64,000 nt of DNA from Tipula vernalis (taxonomy: Eukaryota; Arthropoda; Insecta; Diptera; Tipulidae): contig OY282560.1 in the NCBI GenBank assembly GCA_958295665.1, forward strand, positions 54,250,333-54,314,332, given 5' to 3'. The translations under genes and the position numbers were made by a program. This document shows, piece by piece, positions 8,113-18,431 of this stretch (position 1 is the first letter of the stretch; every line of letters starts with the position of its first letter). The notes beneath the pieces were generated by a model that worked only from the letters and a program-made list of their open reading frames with translations, did not search any database and had not been told where the DNA came from.

Positions 8113-9261
8113 ATGGCCGCTGATTTAGAAGCCTTGCGTCGTATTCGAGGTACATATAGATCGTCATTGACAAAGTTGTGCACATTCGCAACAACTTGTG
8201 CTGAAAATATTGAGGCAAGCAACCAGGATGAAATCGAGGTAAAGCTGAATCGTGCAAACGAATTATTGAGTTTAGTGACAAATGTTGAACGAGACATATT
8301 TAAAATTAACCCAGAAGAGCCTTCGATAATGGATTCAATAGAAGATAGTTACTATCTTATTTTAACAAAACTAACCGGCTGCTATCGTAAAAAAAGTTTA
8401 GCTGAAACTGTGCAATTGAATAATACCAACTTGGAAACTACTACAAAAAAATCACAATTATCGCCAGTTGATATCAGGCTGCCGAAAATTAATATACCAT
8501 TCTTTGATGAGAACTATTTAGAGTGGCAGTCATTTTATGACATATACTGCACTACTATACATGAGAAGGACAATTTGACCCCATGCCAAAAATTTCAATA
8601 CCTTAAGTCGTTTTTGAAAGGTGATGCTCTAGCGCTCGTGCGCAATCTCAATGTGACCGATGCAAATTATTTAGAAGCATTTCATAAATTGTGTAAAAGG
8701 TTCGATCGTAAACGTCACAGTGTTAGTGCTTACATGAATTTATTTTTAGGTCAGCCAAATCTTCATCAATCCAATGCCACCAGTATTCGTAAATTAGCTG
8801 ATGTAACGGATGAAGTAATCAGAGGTCTAAAGGGTTTAGGCGCAAATGCTGAATCGCGTGATCCGTGGCTAGTACATCTACTAGTTAACAAACTAGATCC
8901 GGAAACAAAGGCCCTATGGGCACAAAATACAGCAGAGAAGGATTTTCCACAATTGAGCGAATTGCTCGATTTTCTCAGCAAGCGGTCAGACGCATTGGAG
9001 TCATTAAAATGTAACGACAATTTAACGAATAAGAAACCAATACAAAAGTCACATGTCTTAACTACAAATGTTACGCAAGCTACCAGTTGTTCCATATGTT
9101 CTGGAGAACACTATAGATTAGTCGATTGTCCACAATTCAAAGCCATGAATCCAGAGGAGAGGAGCAATAAGGTCAAGGAAATTAAAAGATGTTTTAATTG
9201 TTTAGGGTCATCGCATCGAGTAAATACATGTAATAGTCGGGCTAGATGCTTGAAATGTTAA
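8113..9261 (+). pseudogene. gag: BEL/Pao Gag, cut by a nonsense codon in the zinc-knuckle region
   Basis: 382 codons from an ATG in good context (AAAATGG) to TAA at 9259-9261. The first half (~residues 1-110) is helical with paired charges. From about 115 (SPVDIRLPKINIPFFDENYL) it enters the DUF1759-type capsid region of BEL/Pao Gag, through LEWQSFYDIYCT and the Y-LK-FLKGDA segment. Zinc-binding motifs follow: C326/C329/H333/C339, C360/C363/H368/C373, then C379 and C382. The TAA comes directly after C382, where BEL polyproteins normally continue (RRHHTMLH follows in the same frame), so it is a nonsense mutation and not the natural end. Gag would assemble particles and bind element RNA. Confidence 0.88.
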
Positions 9262-9486
9262 CGTCGTCATCATACGATGCTGCATGAAGCAGCGGGAATC
9301 AATCCAAACAACACAAACCCACAACAGAATCAAGTTACACCTCAAACAAAAGTTGTGCATTCAATCGTTACCAGCGAACCTTCTACACAGACCTATTGTA
9401 CGAATATACCAAGCACTGTATCAGCCGTTGTTTTGCCCACAGCAATAATTCATATACAAGATGCCTTTGGCAACATCATCGTATAA
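9262..9486 (+). pseudogene. BEL/Pao Gag-protease linker, same frame after the stop
   Basis: About 74 codons in the frame of gag: RRHHTMLHEA, a Gln/Asn/Thr-rich linker, then VVLPTAIIHIQDAFGN, the first strand of the BEL retropepsin domain. A TAA at 9484-9486 and a frameshift close to it break the domain; the active-site half continues in another frame from about 9489. Confidence 0.8.
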
Positions 9487-11196
9487 GAGAATTAATGGAT
9501 TCCGCATCACAAGGATCCTTTATAAGTGAAAGGATTTTCTCAATGTTGAACCTAAAGCGTTTAAATGGAAGAGTATTGGTAAGCGGCCTATCTAATACAG
9601 TGATAGGACAAGCACGCGGCAAATCAATTCTAACCATATCACCAGTTGGTGATGAAAACTTTGAAATTAAGGTCGAAGCATTTATTCTACCAAAACTACA
9701 CATCTCGTTACCTGAAGTGTTGATAGACGAATTACATTTAGATAAATTGAAGAATCTAAAATTAGCCGATGATAAATTTTACAATGCTAATCAAATTGAC
9801 ATTCTTTTAGGAGCAGATGTCTTCTTTAGTGTTATACGTGATGGAGGCAATATTGAAATATCCAATGAGCTAGCTGCGCTAAATACATGCTTCGGGTATA
9901 TTATCGCTGGGCGATTGGCTGCAAGTGAAGAATCAACTGTGCAGAATTGTAACATACTGGTGAATATTGATCGTACCTTACGTCGGTTTTGGGAGGTGGA
10001 AGAAATCCCTGAAAGCAAACATTTGGAACACGACAAATGTGAAATACTGTTCAAAAATTCAACCTTACGAGCGAAGGACGGTCGATTTATTGTCAAATTT
10101 CCTTATATTGAATCAAAAGAGTTACTGGGGTCAACATACAACATTGCTTTAAGGAGGTTACATACAGTAGAAGCCCGTTTCAAACGTGATTCGTGTCTAG
10201 AAAGGATGTATAAATCGTTCATGTCGGAATATCTCAATCTAGGTCACATGAGCTTGGTAGAGACACACGAACGTCGTGAACGTTATTATTTACCGCACCA
10301 TGGCGTTTTAAAGGAAAATAGCTCTACCACGAAACTGCGCGTAGTTTTTGATGGTTCTGCAAAGTCGACAACAGGAATTGCTTTAAACGAGGTACTAGCC
10401 GTTGGTCCAAACGTACAACAGACGTTATTTTCAATTCTAGTTAGATTCCGTACTCATAAATTTGTCGCTTGTGGTGATATGGAAAAGATGTACCGACAAA
10501 TTTGGTTAAACCAAGAAGATAATCAATTACAAAATATTTTGTGGCGGTTTAGTGATACTCAGCCAGTTCAAACTTATCAATTGAATACCGTGACCTATGG
10601 CACCACATCAGCAGGATTTTTGGCAACAAGGTCGCTTGTTGAAATTGCAAATCGTATTGAAAATAAGCATCCACGCACTGCAAGAGTTATTCGAAATGAC
10701 TTCTATATTGACGATATGTTAACCGGATCATCTAATGCCAGCCAGTTGCAAAAATCAGTAGAAGAAGTTAAAAAGGTATTAACAGAATATGGTTTCAATC
10801 TAAGAAAAATCATTTCGAATGTTCCTGATGTTGACCTCGCTGAAAGGAATGATATAATCCCAAGGAAACAGATAGGAGAAAATCACGAACTAGCAAAGAT
10901 TCTAGGATTATATTGGAATCCTACAAATGATTGCTTTAGTTATAGTATGGCACTCGACGAAATTCCAAGGCTAACTAAACGATACTTTTTATCAGAATCT
11001 AGCAAATTGTTTGATCCATTGGGTTTACTATCACCCATTATTATTCGTGTTAAAATTCTCTTCCAGGAATTGTGGCGCCGGAGTGTAAAATGGGATGAAC
11101 AATTACCACCGGATATTAAAGATTCATGGCAAAAGATTCGTCTAGAAGTGATGAACGTGAACAAGGTGATTATTCCAAGATGGCTTTGCACATATC
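9487..11196 (+). pseudogene. pol: BEL/Pao protease and reverse transcriptase
   Basis: Frame 3 is open from before 9487 to 11210. It opens with a BEL-type aspartic protease active site, MDSASQGSFIS (Asp codon 9498-9500), then LLGADVFFSVI. The RT follows: LRVVFDGSA near 10345, the palm residues in VACGDMEKMYRQI near 10470, and the catalytic YIDD at 10704-10715 followed by MLTGS. The part after the RT (KLFDPLGLLSP, near 11010) is the BEL/Pao Peptidase_A17-type connection to RNase H. The frame is lost between about 11180 and 11196, so the 604-aa ORF ends on an out-of-frame tail. Catalytic residues remain, but the polyprotein is split. Confidence 0.88.
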
Positions 11197-11736
11197 CACG
11201 GGTTTTGTGACTCAAGTAAAGAAGCATATGCAGCAGCTATATATGCGGTTATTCCAGGCATTCAGAGTAGATTGGTGGCAGCAAAAATTAAAGTAGCGCC
11301 AATAAAGCCGATTCATAGCATTCCCCGTTTAGAACTGTTGGGCGCAGTTCTACTATCAAAACTGATGGCATCAGTTACTCAAGCTCTTCAAATCGATTCT
11401 ATTAAAATATTTATGTGGACCGATTCGTCAATAGTGCTAGATTGGCTAGCGACTCCTCCAAGAAGCTGTCAAAATTGGGTTGCAAACCGCACCAGCGTTA
11501 TACAAATAAATTATCCTCGAAATATGTGGCGGCATGTCCCGACCTCTTCAAATCCAGCGGATGTTGCTACTCGTGGCATGAACATATGTGACTTAAATAA
11601 TTGCTATTTATGGTGGCTAGGACCTAACGAACAAGATTGGCCTAAACAAATTCGTAACACTAACCCAACGCAGGAAGAAATGAAATCAACAAAGCACATG
11701 TATGCTACAGTTCAAAACCGTTTACGCTTAGCATAA
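11197..11736 (+). pseudogene. pol: BEL/Pao RNase H region
   Basis: Frame 1. HGFCDSSKEAYAAAIY supplies the first acidic residue (Asp codon 11209-11211), RLELLGAVLLSKL the glutamate, and MWTDSSIVLDWL a further aspartate. PADVATRGM is typical of the end of this domain. A TAA at 11734-11736, with a frame change, separates it from the integrase. Confidence 0.85.
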
Positions 11737-12130
11737 TTGACAGATACAATAGTTTTCGTAAAATGAGAAATGTTTTGGGGTACATACTACGGTATATACA
11801 TAATTTGCGAATACCGAAATGCAACAAAGGTGAAAGAATTTCCGGTGTACTTAATTGTGCAGAATTGAACGAGGCTGAAAATCATATTTACTATATAGAA
11901 CTAACTCAACTAAGGCAGCAATCCCAAATTTCATCAAAAAGTAAATTGATCAATCTAAATCCATTCATCGATCATGATGGATTATTACGTGTTGGTGGTC
12001 GAATACAAAGATCACTATTACCATTCATCGTTAAGCATCCAGTAATATTGTTATCTACGAACGTCGTTGCACGAGCAATAGCTAATGATTTACATAACTT
12101 TTATCATCATCCAGGTGCAGGTCTATATTA
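11737..12130 (+). pseudogene. pol: BEL/Pao integrase N-terminal region
   Basis: Frame 3, readable from about 11760 (RNVLGYILRYI) through GLLRVGGRIQ (near 11980) to HNFYHHPGAG, which holds the histidines of the HHCC zinc site. The frame breaks at about 12126; the paired cysteines are in frame 2 in the next piece. Confidence 0.83.
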
Positions 12131-12620
12131 ACAAATTTAATTCGTCGACATTATTGGATTGTTCGATGTAAAAACCTAGCAAGGTCCGTGGCACATAACT
12201 GTATAAATTGTATCCAACAGCGTCCGATTCTGCAAAGGCAACTAATGGGAAACTTACCTGAGCGTCGAGTACAATTTTCGTATCCGTTTCGTAATTCAGC
12301 TGTTGATTTTTGCGGCCCCTTTAAAGTACAAATGATCAGAAGAAGAGGTCAACATCCGCAAGACAATGTTTATGTATGTATTTTCGTATGTTGCGGAATT
12401 AAAGCGGTACATATCGAGGTATGCTATGATTTGACCACGGATAGTTTTCTGGGAGCATTGAAGAGATTTATCGCTCGTAGAGGAATTTGTGATAGCATAT
12501 CAAGTGACAATGGTACCAACTTTGTTGGAGCTAATAATTTTTTGAAGGCACTATACACGTTTATGAGGGCTAATAATAATAATATTGCATCTTATCTAAA
12601 TACATAGATTTAAAATAGAT
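12131..12620 (+). pseudogene. pol: BEL/Pao integrase catalytic core
   Basis: Frame 2. It opens with TNLIRRHYWIV and the zinc-site cysteines (NCINC, Cys codons 12200 and 12209). The first catalytic Asp is at 12305 (AVDFCGPF) and the second at 12506 (SSDNGTNF), 67 codons apart as in rve-type integrases. A TAG at 12605-12607 and a frame change end the piece. The expected HF-type residues before GGLWE appear deleted near 12643. Confidence 0.85.
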
Positions 12621-13265
12621 TGGCGATTCAACCCACCAAATTCGCCGGGGGGCCTATGGGAGGCAGCTGTTAAACAAACCAAGGTCCATATGAAACGAGT
12701 GATCGGAGATCACATTCTCACCATGGAAGAGTTTCAAACGTTGATGACCCAAATTGAAGCGACACTAAACTCACGTCCATTGGTATCGGATAGCTCAGAT
12801 GTTATTGATGCCATAACTCCAGCGCATTTCTTGATCGGGAGAACATTTGTCGATGTACCAGATGATCCAGACTTTAGCAATAAGTCTATCAAGGGGAGAT
12901 GGCATTTAACACGAAAAATGTTTCATGATTTTTGGAAGAGGTGGCACCATGAATATTTAATCATTTTGCAACGAAGAAATAAATGGAGTGAGAAACAAAT
13001 AAACATAGAGAAAGGCGACGTCGTACTAGTTTCGGAGCCAAATACATTACCAAATAATTGGCCACTTGGTAGAATCATAGAAGTTCATTCCGGTCAAGAC
13101 GGCAAGACAAGAGTGGTTACGGTGCAAATGGCCAATAATAAAATACCAGTTAGAAGATCCATCCACAGGCTGGCCAAGTTACCAGTAAATATTATTGAAT
13201 CATCCGATTCAATGGGCGGCGGTAATGTTGAAGACATCACTGGAATTATCGTCGAGCAGCTGTAA
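12621..13265 (+). pseudogene. pol: BEL/Pao integrase C-terminus with DUF5641-like domain
   Basis: Frame 3, open to the TAA at 13263-13265. It contains the third catalytic residue in GGLWEAAVKQTK (Glu codon 12660-12662), then NSRPL and FLIGR, and a C-terminal DUF5641-like segment (about 12985-13200: GDVVLVSE, NNWPLGRI, RVVTVQ, RSIHRLAKLP). The last 12 codons and the stop lie inside the 3' LTR, which starts at 13226. Confidence 0.87.
13211..13225 (+). promoter_or_regulatory. Putative polypurine tract of the BEL element
   Basis: AATGGGCGGCGGTAA immediately precedes the LTR start. It is G-rich rather than purely purine and also codes for protein. It is placed by position only. Confidence 0.45.
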
Positions 13266-13829
13266 TTAAAAGAAAATACACAAAGAACCATTTGTTGAAA
13301 ATGTAATTGAAATTTGTACTTATCTGATAATATTTGTGTCCATCAGTCGTTTATTTTTCTTATATTCTGAAATCTGAAAAGTATAAATTTTAATGCATAT
13401 GGTATAGTAATTTAAAACTTGTTTTATATCGAGCCAATTTAACTTACCATCAACAAATTAGCTAGTTTGTTTACTTTATTTTGACATTTTACCATTTTTT
13501 ATACAAGAGGATAAAATATTATAGTAGGTGTGCGGTGACACGTTCCAATAATTTATGATTTTGTACTAAAATTATTTGAAGTGTAACCACTTTTGTAATA
13601 TTAGTTAAACTATTTATTAACAGATGTCACTTACTATTTTTATATTTTTTTGTACATAAATTTTATTGTAAAATTCTTTCATTCCAAAATCAGTCATTGT
13701 ACAAATCAATGGTTTTCTACTGATACAAATAAATTTATAAAACATTAAATTATTTTTATTGTCATAATCAGAACATTTTAATCCATCCGGAAATAAAAAG
13801 AATATTGTTGAATTCCTAAAATTAACATA
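13226..13829 (+). mobile_element. BEL/Pao 3' LTR, truncated
   Basis: Matches 2669-3080 and 7125-7306 of the split 5' LTR and shows how the LTR reads without insertions: at the point where the Ty3/gypsy LTRs sit in the 5' copy, it runs on as CTATTTTTATATTTTTTTGT. Identity ends after AAAATTAACA at about 13829. The final ~150 bp of the LTR, and so the 3' end of the element, are missing. Confidence 0.85.
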
Positions 13830-15600
13830 CATACCCGGTTATGTCGTGCTGACATAGGGGTTAATTGCCCGAAATAGTGTAACAATTTTGTTGGCATATT
13901 CCTCCACCACAGATATTTGTTATCTTTGTTCTCTCACTTTGAAACTATTTTCCAATACTTCACAACAAACGATCCTTTTCTTGACTTGACAATGTCGAAA
14001 TTAAACGCACCTCAAAAATAAACCAGCCTTTCCTTTATAAAGTGTCAGAGTCGAAGACGACTGGTTTGAATGAATTTCATAGTTCCTGATACAACCAACA
14101 GTTCCGGACAACTCAGGCTTATTATTTAGATGGAGCAATTTTTTTCGCAAACCAATAAATTTAAAAATTTAATCCACAAATTCCGCCAAAATATAAAAAT
14201 TCTCAAATTACCTTTAAAAATTCGCATTTTTTTATTTATCACCATCTCAGGTTGCGCAACATTGATTTTGATTTTATCTTAAGAAAAGAAACAAAATAAA
14301 AAAAAAAATATTTTATTGGACATTTATTTTTAAATTATTATTTCCTTAATTTCGTTTTAGACAGGAACACTATATATACATATGTACATATGTACAATGG
14401 TCTAAAAACGAATCAACACCAACAACAATATGGCCAAGGTTTTTTTTTTTTTTATGTTTTGTACACATGGATTAAAATTTGTTGGAGCACAAAAAATATC
14501 TTGTCATGATATCATCAAATTGGTTGTTTCGCTTTTCACCGTATCTTCGTGTGTCCGCATTGGTAATTTAACAGCTCAAACAATATAGTGATGACAATAA
14601 TAAATGTTCAGATTATTATTTATATGATGATAAAAGATTTTGCGTTGTTTTCTTTTTGTTTGTTTTGCGGAGGGGAGGGACGCAATGCAAAAGAAATTAT
14701 AAAATCTTAATTTTATACCTAAATAGTGGATTAATTAAGTCATTAATTAACACACAAGAATTATGAATAAGACGTTAGAAAAAAATAGAACCAAAGTATA
14801 TTTTTTGTTACTTTGTTCGGTCATTAATTTCCGATGTGTTCGCCCCCGGATTGCTCAAATTACATATGAAATTAAACCGCCGTATACTAGTGTTTTGTAT
14901 AAATCTTAAATTTTATGGCCCAAAAAGTAATGTAAAGGTCGTTTCATTTTTTAGATTTTTCAGCCAAACTTGTAACACATACGGTCACACTCTTTACACG
15001 GTACATCGAATGCGGGCGCATTAAAAACATATAATTTATCGCTTAACTAACACAAAAAAATCAAAAAGTCGGTTGAATGAAACTTTGATCGAATTTCTAT
15101 TATACCATATAGAATGTCACATAAATATCAGTGAATCGCTTCTTATTGTTGACAACGAGCCAATCATCTTATGTATTTTTGCGTTATAGATAATAATTTA
15201 TTTAACTTTGTCTTTGTTTTTTTTTTACCTAATAATAATAATAAATTAAAATTTTCAAATCTTGTCAAATTAAAATTCTTAACTACAAAAATATTTAAAT
15301 CAACAACTAAATTTGCCGCCTTTGTAAATTATTCTCGTTGGTTCATCAAAACAAATAATTTAGATGATGATGAATAAAAAAAAAAAAAATTTGCATGAAT
15401 TAAATAAAATTTAGATAAATAAATAAAATTCGAATTATAAAACAATGTTATAATTTAAGATTTAAACGAAAAATAAAATTAGGATTAATAAATAAGAAGA
15501 GATAAAATTCTAATTTTTAAATGATTGGTAAAGTAGCGGTTTATTTTTAGCGACCATTTTCTTGTGTTTTTTGCGATACATAAAATACTTAAAGGCCCTC
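13830..15600. other. AT-rich non-coding interval
   Basis: I see no supported gene in these 1.8 kb. The ORFs of 62 and 68 codons (14836-15024 and 15171-15377) are short, low in complexity and resemble no family. There are poly-A/T runs (14299-14309, 14440-14453, 15377-15389), an AAT run near 15230-15243 and several AAATAAA words. It could be a very old element or unique heterochromatin. Confidence 0.6.
14377..14394. repeat. 18-bp perfect palindrome in a TATA/TACA microsatellite
   Basis: TACATATGTACATATGTA is its own reverse complement. It follows TATATA and is probably a simple-sequence product. Confidence 0.75.
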
Positions 15601-15627
15601 TTTAAATAATGTTTATTAGTTTGGGTG

Positions 15628-15685
15628 GTGTGAAATGACGACAAGGGCGTGTGAAATGACTGCAAGGGCGTGTGAAATGACTGCA
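15628..15685 (+). repeat. 21-bp tandem repeat, 2.7 copies
   Basis: GTGTGAAATGACNNCAAGGGC at 15628 and 15649, with a partial third copy at 15670. Because 21 is a multiple of three it stays in frame and would encode RACEMTA repeats at the start of the following ORF1 remnant. Confidence 0.85.
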
Positions 15686-16292
15686 TGCTCGGACTCTAGA
15701 TCAGTGGATCTATATGAAAAGGCTATAGCCAAAGTAGGGGAGGTGTGGCCAGGTGCAAAGCTTGCGGCAGTTAGCCGAGAGGAAATTCCCAGCAGGCCGA
15801 CGGCACGTGTCTGGCTGCCATCCTAACCGGCTAGCCCTGACGAAGCTTTGAAAATCATTCAGGCCAGTAACCCGAGTCTTCCGACCGCAAATTGGAAGAT
15901 CTTCAAGCAGCAGGAGGCGAAGGGGGGCTCGAAATTATCAATTATGGTAATAAATAAGGAGTCCTTGCCCTCCTTCACAAAACGAAGGGAGAATTTGACT
16001 TCGGTTTCGGGTCAATTACTCTCAACGTTTATAAAAAGGATGGGGCGGAAGCACGTACGGGAAGCCAACCGGATGATGGTGGCAACCCGCCCAGGCCTGA
16101 AGGGGGTACCAGCAGCATGGGGGGAGAAGCTGAGGGTAGGGGGAGAGTGAATCTGGCGACCTCGGTCGGACAAGGACTCCCTTGAACGATGAGGAGGGGC
16201 ACATAAGCAAAGGAGCTGGTGTACCGATGGAGGAGGATGTCAGCAGCCCAGCCAGACGAAGGGCACTGACAAGTCCTCTACAAAGGGTATAA
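15635..16292 (+). pseudogene. ORF1 (Gag-like, DUF4780-type) remnant of a non-LTR retrotransposon
   Basis: Three frames are needed. Frame 2 (15635-15985) gives LYEKAIAKVGEVWPGAKL and ARVWLPS, then a TAA at about 15823-15825 inside the domain, then ALKIIQASNPSLPTANWKI, which is like the DUF4780 domain of ORF1 in LOA-like elements. Frame 1 (about 15986-16170) continues as GEFDFGFGSITLNVYKKDG and a Gly/Pro-rich tail. Frame 3 runs to TAA at 16290-16292 and ends RRRALTSPLQRV. The ORF1 N-terminus is not visible. The ORF1 product would bind element RNA. Too broken to act. Confidence 0.7.
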
Positions 16293-16324
16293 GGGGTGGC
16301 GAGACGGGCGAATACCGAGAAATA

Positions 16325-16348
16325 ATATTCCTGCGGTAGCAGGAATAT
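16325..16348. repeat. Perfect 10-bp-stem hairpin between ORF1 and ORF2
   Basis: ATATTCCTGC and GCAGGAATAT flank the loop GGTA. It begins 33 bp after the ORF1 stop and ends 24 bp before the ORF2 start. Confidence 0.85.
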
Positions 16349-16372
16349 ACCATAGAGGTAGGTAGAGGTTAA

Positions 16373-16445
16373 ATGGTGATGATTAAAATAACACAAATTA
16401 ACCTTCACTATTCTAAGGCTGTTTTGGCAGAAATCACTGTCAATA
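16373..16445 (+). pseudogene. ORF2 endonuclease stub of the non-LTR element
   Basis: ATG at 16373 opens MVMIKITQINLHYSKAVLAE, the first strand of an apurinic-type endonuclease as found at the start of ORF2 in these elements. About 24 codons in, the sequence passes straight to the region before RT in another frame. Nearly all of the endonuclease and the linker are therefore deleted. Confidence 0.75.
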
Positions 16446-17740
16446 ATCTCAGAGGATATCGTAACCAGGAAACGGATCCTATGGGCACTGAGCGGTTTTA
16501 AACCATTTAAATCGGCTGGTCCGGATCAAATTATACCAGCCGAACTTCAAAACAACTCAGTAATTATTCTTCCCTACCTGGAAGCTATATTCAAAGGTGT
16601 TTGAAGCTGGGCTACATTCCTTGGTATTGGACGGAGGTCAATGTGGTGTTCATACCGAAAGCGGGGAAAAGCTCACATGTCTATCCTAAGGACCTAAGAC
16701 CAATAACTCTATCATCCTTTCTTTTAAAAACCTTGGAAAGGCTGCTGGATGTATACATCAGAGGTAAAATAGGTGCCAGGAAGTGAGCATCGTCTCAGCA
16801 TGCGTACAAATTGGGTAGATCTGTGGGCACTGCTCTGCACGCCTTGGTGTCTACGATTGAGAAATCGAATAATTCGAAGGAATTCTGTTTGACGGCCTTC
16901 CTGGATATAGAAGGCGCCTTTAATAATGTGAAAGCGGAGGCAATCAAGGAGGGATTGTCATATTTGGAGGTGGACGTTTCTCTGATAGGGTTAATTAAAT
17001 ATATGCTGGGAAGCAGGATTGTTAGATCGAAGTTGGGGGACTCCACCATCAATAGGCGAGTAATAAGGGGACTCCACAGGGGTAGGGGGGTTCTGGCACC
17101 CTCTTCTCTGGAACATAGTGGTAAATGGCTTACTACTAGAATTGGAGAGAGAGGGTATTGAAGTTATCGCTTACGCAGATGACGTAGCTTTAGCTGTTAC
17201 CGGGAAATTCCTGGGAACGGTTGTAGACGTAATGCAGAATGTGCTTACCATCGTTACGAAATGGGGTGGCAAATGTGGACTTGGTATTAACCCAGTAGTT
17301 GTCCCTCCTACCTTGAATGGCACGAGATTTGCTTTTACTGATAGAGCTAGATATCTGGGCATTATCTTGGACAGTAAGCTTAGTTGGAAGCCCAACATGT
17401 TGGAGAGAATAAACAAAGCTACTATTGCTTTGTACTCCTATAGGAACGCCATCGGTCACAGATGGGGTCTGAAGCTGGACTGGTACACTGGCTCTACACA
17501 CCGCTGTAGTGAGACATGCACTCATGTACGGGGTGGGTGTTTGGTGGCCAGCTCTGGACAAGGTAACTTATAAAATTAAGATTGAGGGAGTGCAAAGAAC
17601 GGCCTGTATGCTTGTTAGCGGGGCATTGAGGTCGACACCGACAGGTGACTTAGGGGTTATGTTGCACCTTCTTCCGGTCGAAATTTTTGGCAAACAGATG
17701 GCGGGAAATACGGCTGTACGTGGAGGTGTCTTAGTATAGG
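16446..17740 (+). pseudogene. Non-LTR reverse transcriptase, multiply frameshifted
   Basis: RT blocks in order: FKPFKSAGPDQIIPAEL (frame 3, about 16491), GYIPWYWTEVNVVFIPKAGK with LRPITLSSFLLKTLERL (frame 2, 16600-16785), a TGA at about 16784-16786, HAYKLGRSVGTALH and FLDIEGAFNNV with the first palm Asp at 16904-16906, a frameshift near 17095, AYADDVAL (catalytic YADD 17172-17183, frame 3), YLGIILDSKLSWK near 17350, then another shift into frame 1 (HALMYGVGVWW, 17509-17739). A stretch near 17295 between LGINP and PPTLNG is shorter than usual. At least four frame changes and one nonsense codon. Confidence 0.85.
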
Positions 17741-18390
17741 ACACTCTACTATTGTCAGATCGTTGAAGGATGAGCTGGCGAATCTTGACTACATTAAACC
17801 TACTCTACGCTTTGAGAAGCGATTTCGGACCTCCTTCCCTTCAAGGGAATCCTGGAGGGATAGACCGTTATCTGAAACCGAAGCGTTGCAATTCTTCACA
17901 GATGGCTTCAAGCTAGACGGCAAAGTAGGAGCTGGAGTATTCTGTGACAAACTAAATGTAAACATTTCTATTCGTCTCCCTGATTACTGCAGCGTGTACC
18001 AAGCTGAAGTCGTAGCGATTGAGGAGGTCATGACGTGGTTGAAGCATAATGTGTTATCCTAAGATAAAATCACAATCTATGTGGACAGTCAAGCGGCGAT
18101 CCGGTCGTTAGAATCGGTGTCTTTGGCGTCACGGGTGGCGTTGAGTGGGGAGCTGCACGGCAGATGAACTTGCTAGGCATGGTACGACTCTCCAGCTGCA
18201 ACCAGGAAGGGCAAGTCTGGGGAGGCCTATCACAGCGCTGAGACAAGCCTATGGGAAGCAGGTGCTATCCGCAGCTGGGGAAAGGTGGTTAAACACCCTC
18301 ACCTGTAGAGTTGCAAGAAAAGTTTGGCCAAAGATGAACTTGGGGCGTACAAGAGCATTAAGATCATTTAACGCAGACGTGAATTAAGAA
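17741..18390 (+). pseudogene. RNase H and C-terminus of the non-LTR element
   Basis: Frame 3 holds QFFTDGFKLDGKVGAGVF (first Asp at 17901-17903), CSVYQAEVVAIEEV (Glu), a TAA at about 18060-18062, then ITIYVDSQAAIRSL (Asp). The frame changes near 18145 to TADELARHGTTLQ, the end of the RNase H fold. LTCRVARKVWPKMNLGRTRAL is C-terminal. Some bases between VSLASRV and TADELA appear lost. RNase H would remove template RNA during target-primed reverse transcription. Confidence 0.8.
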
Positions 18391-18431
18391 CATTCGTAGT
18401 AATTCTCACGAAACACTGCCTTTTTGAAGAA
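18391..18431. other. Junction between non-LTR element and satellite array
   Basis: About 40 bp (ACATTCGTAGTAATTCTCACG...) belong neither to the recognised ORF2 nor to the satellite consensus. They may be element 3' UTR. No poly-A tract separates the two. Confidence 0.5.

Larger units (their letters stand above)
2669..13829 (+). mobile_element. Decayed BEL/Pao LTR retrotransposon with nested insertions
   Basis: The parts, in order, are: 5' LTR (2669-3084, 7121-7334, 7834-7955, split by three younger LTR insertions), primer-binding-site-like sequence, gag, aspartic protease, RT, RNase H, integrase, a G-rich putative polypurine tract, and a 3' LTR cut short at 13829. The protein order PR-RT-RNase H-IN, the gag zinc knuckles, the YIDD motif and the C-terminal DUF5641-like domain are those of BEL/Pao elements. 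The coding region has one nonsense codon and at least five frameshifts, so the copy is dead. LTR boundaries come from comparing the two copies: identity starts at TGTTGAAGAC in both. Confidence 0.9.
15628..18390 (+). mobile_element. Truncated non-LTR retrotransposon, LOA-like
   Basis: ORF1 remnant, a short spacer with a hairpin, then ORF2 with an endonuclease N-terminus, RT and RNase H. RT plus a C-terminal RNase H in one ORF fits the LOA and I groups. The wording of the RT (YADDVAL, YLGIILDSKLSWK) and the DUF4780-like ORF1 favour LOA, but the clade call is from recollection and needs a tree. No poly-A tail or target-site duplication is evident; the 3' end gives way to the satellite. Confidence 0.75.

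Noticed and set aside
14836..15377. Two short + strand ORFs in the AT-rich interval
   Set aside because: 62 and 68 codons, low complexity, no domain, no conserved context.
16022..16408. 128-codon minus-strand ORF over the ORF1 tail
   Set aside because: Antisense to the recognisable ORF1 segments and hairpin. No domain.
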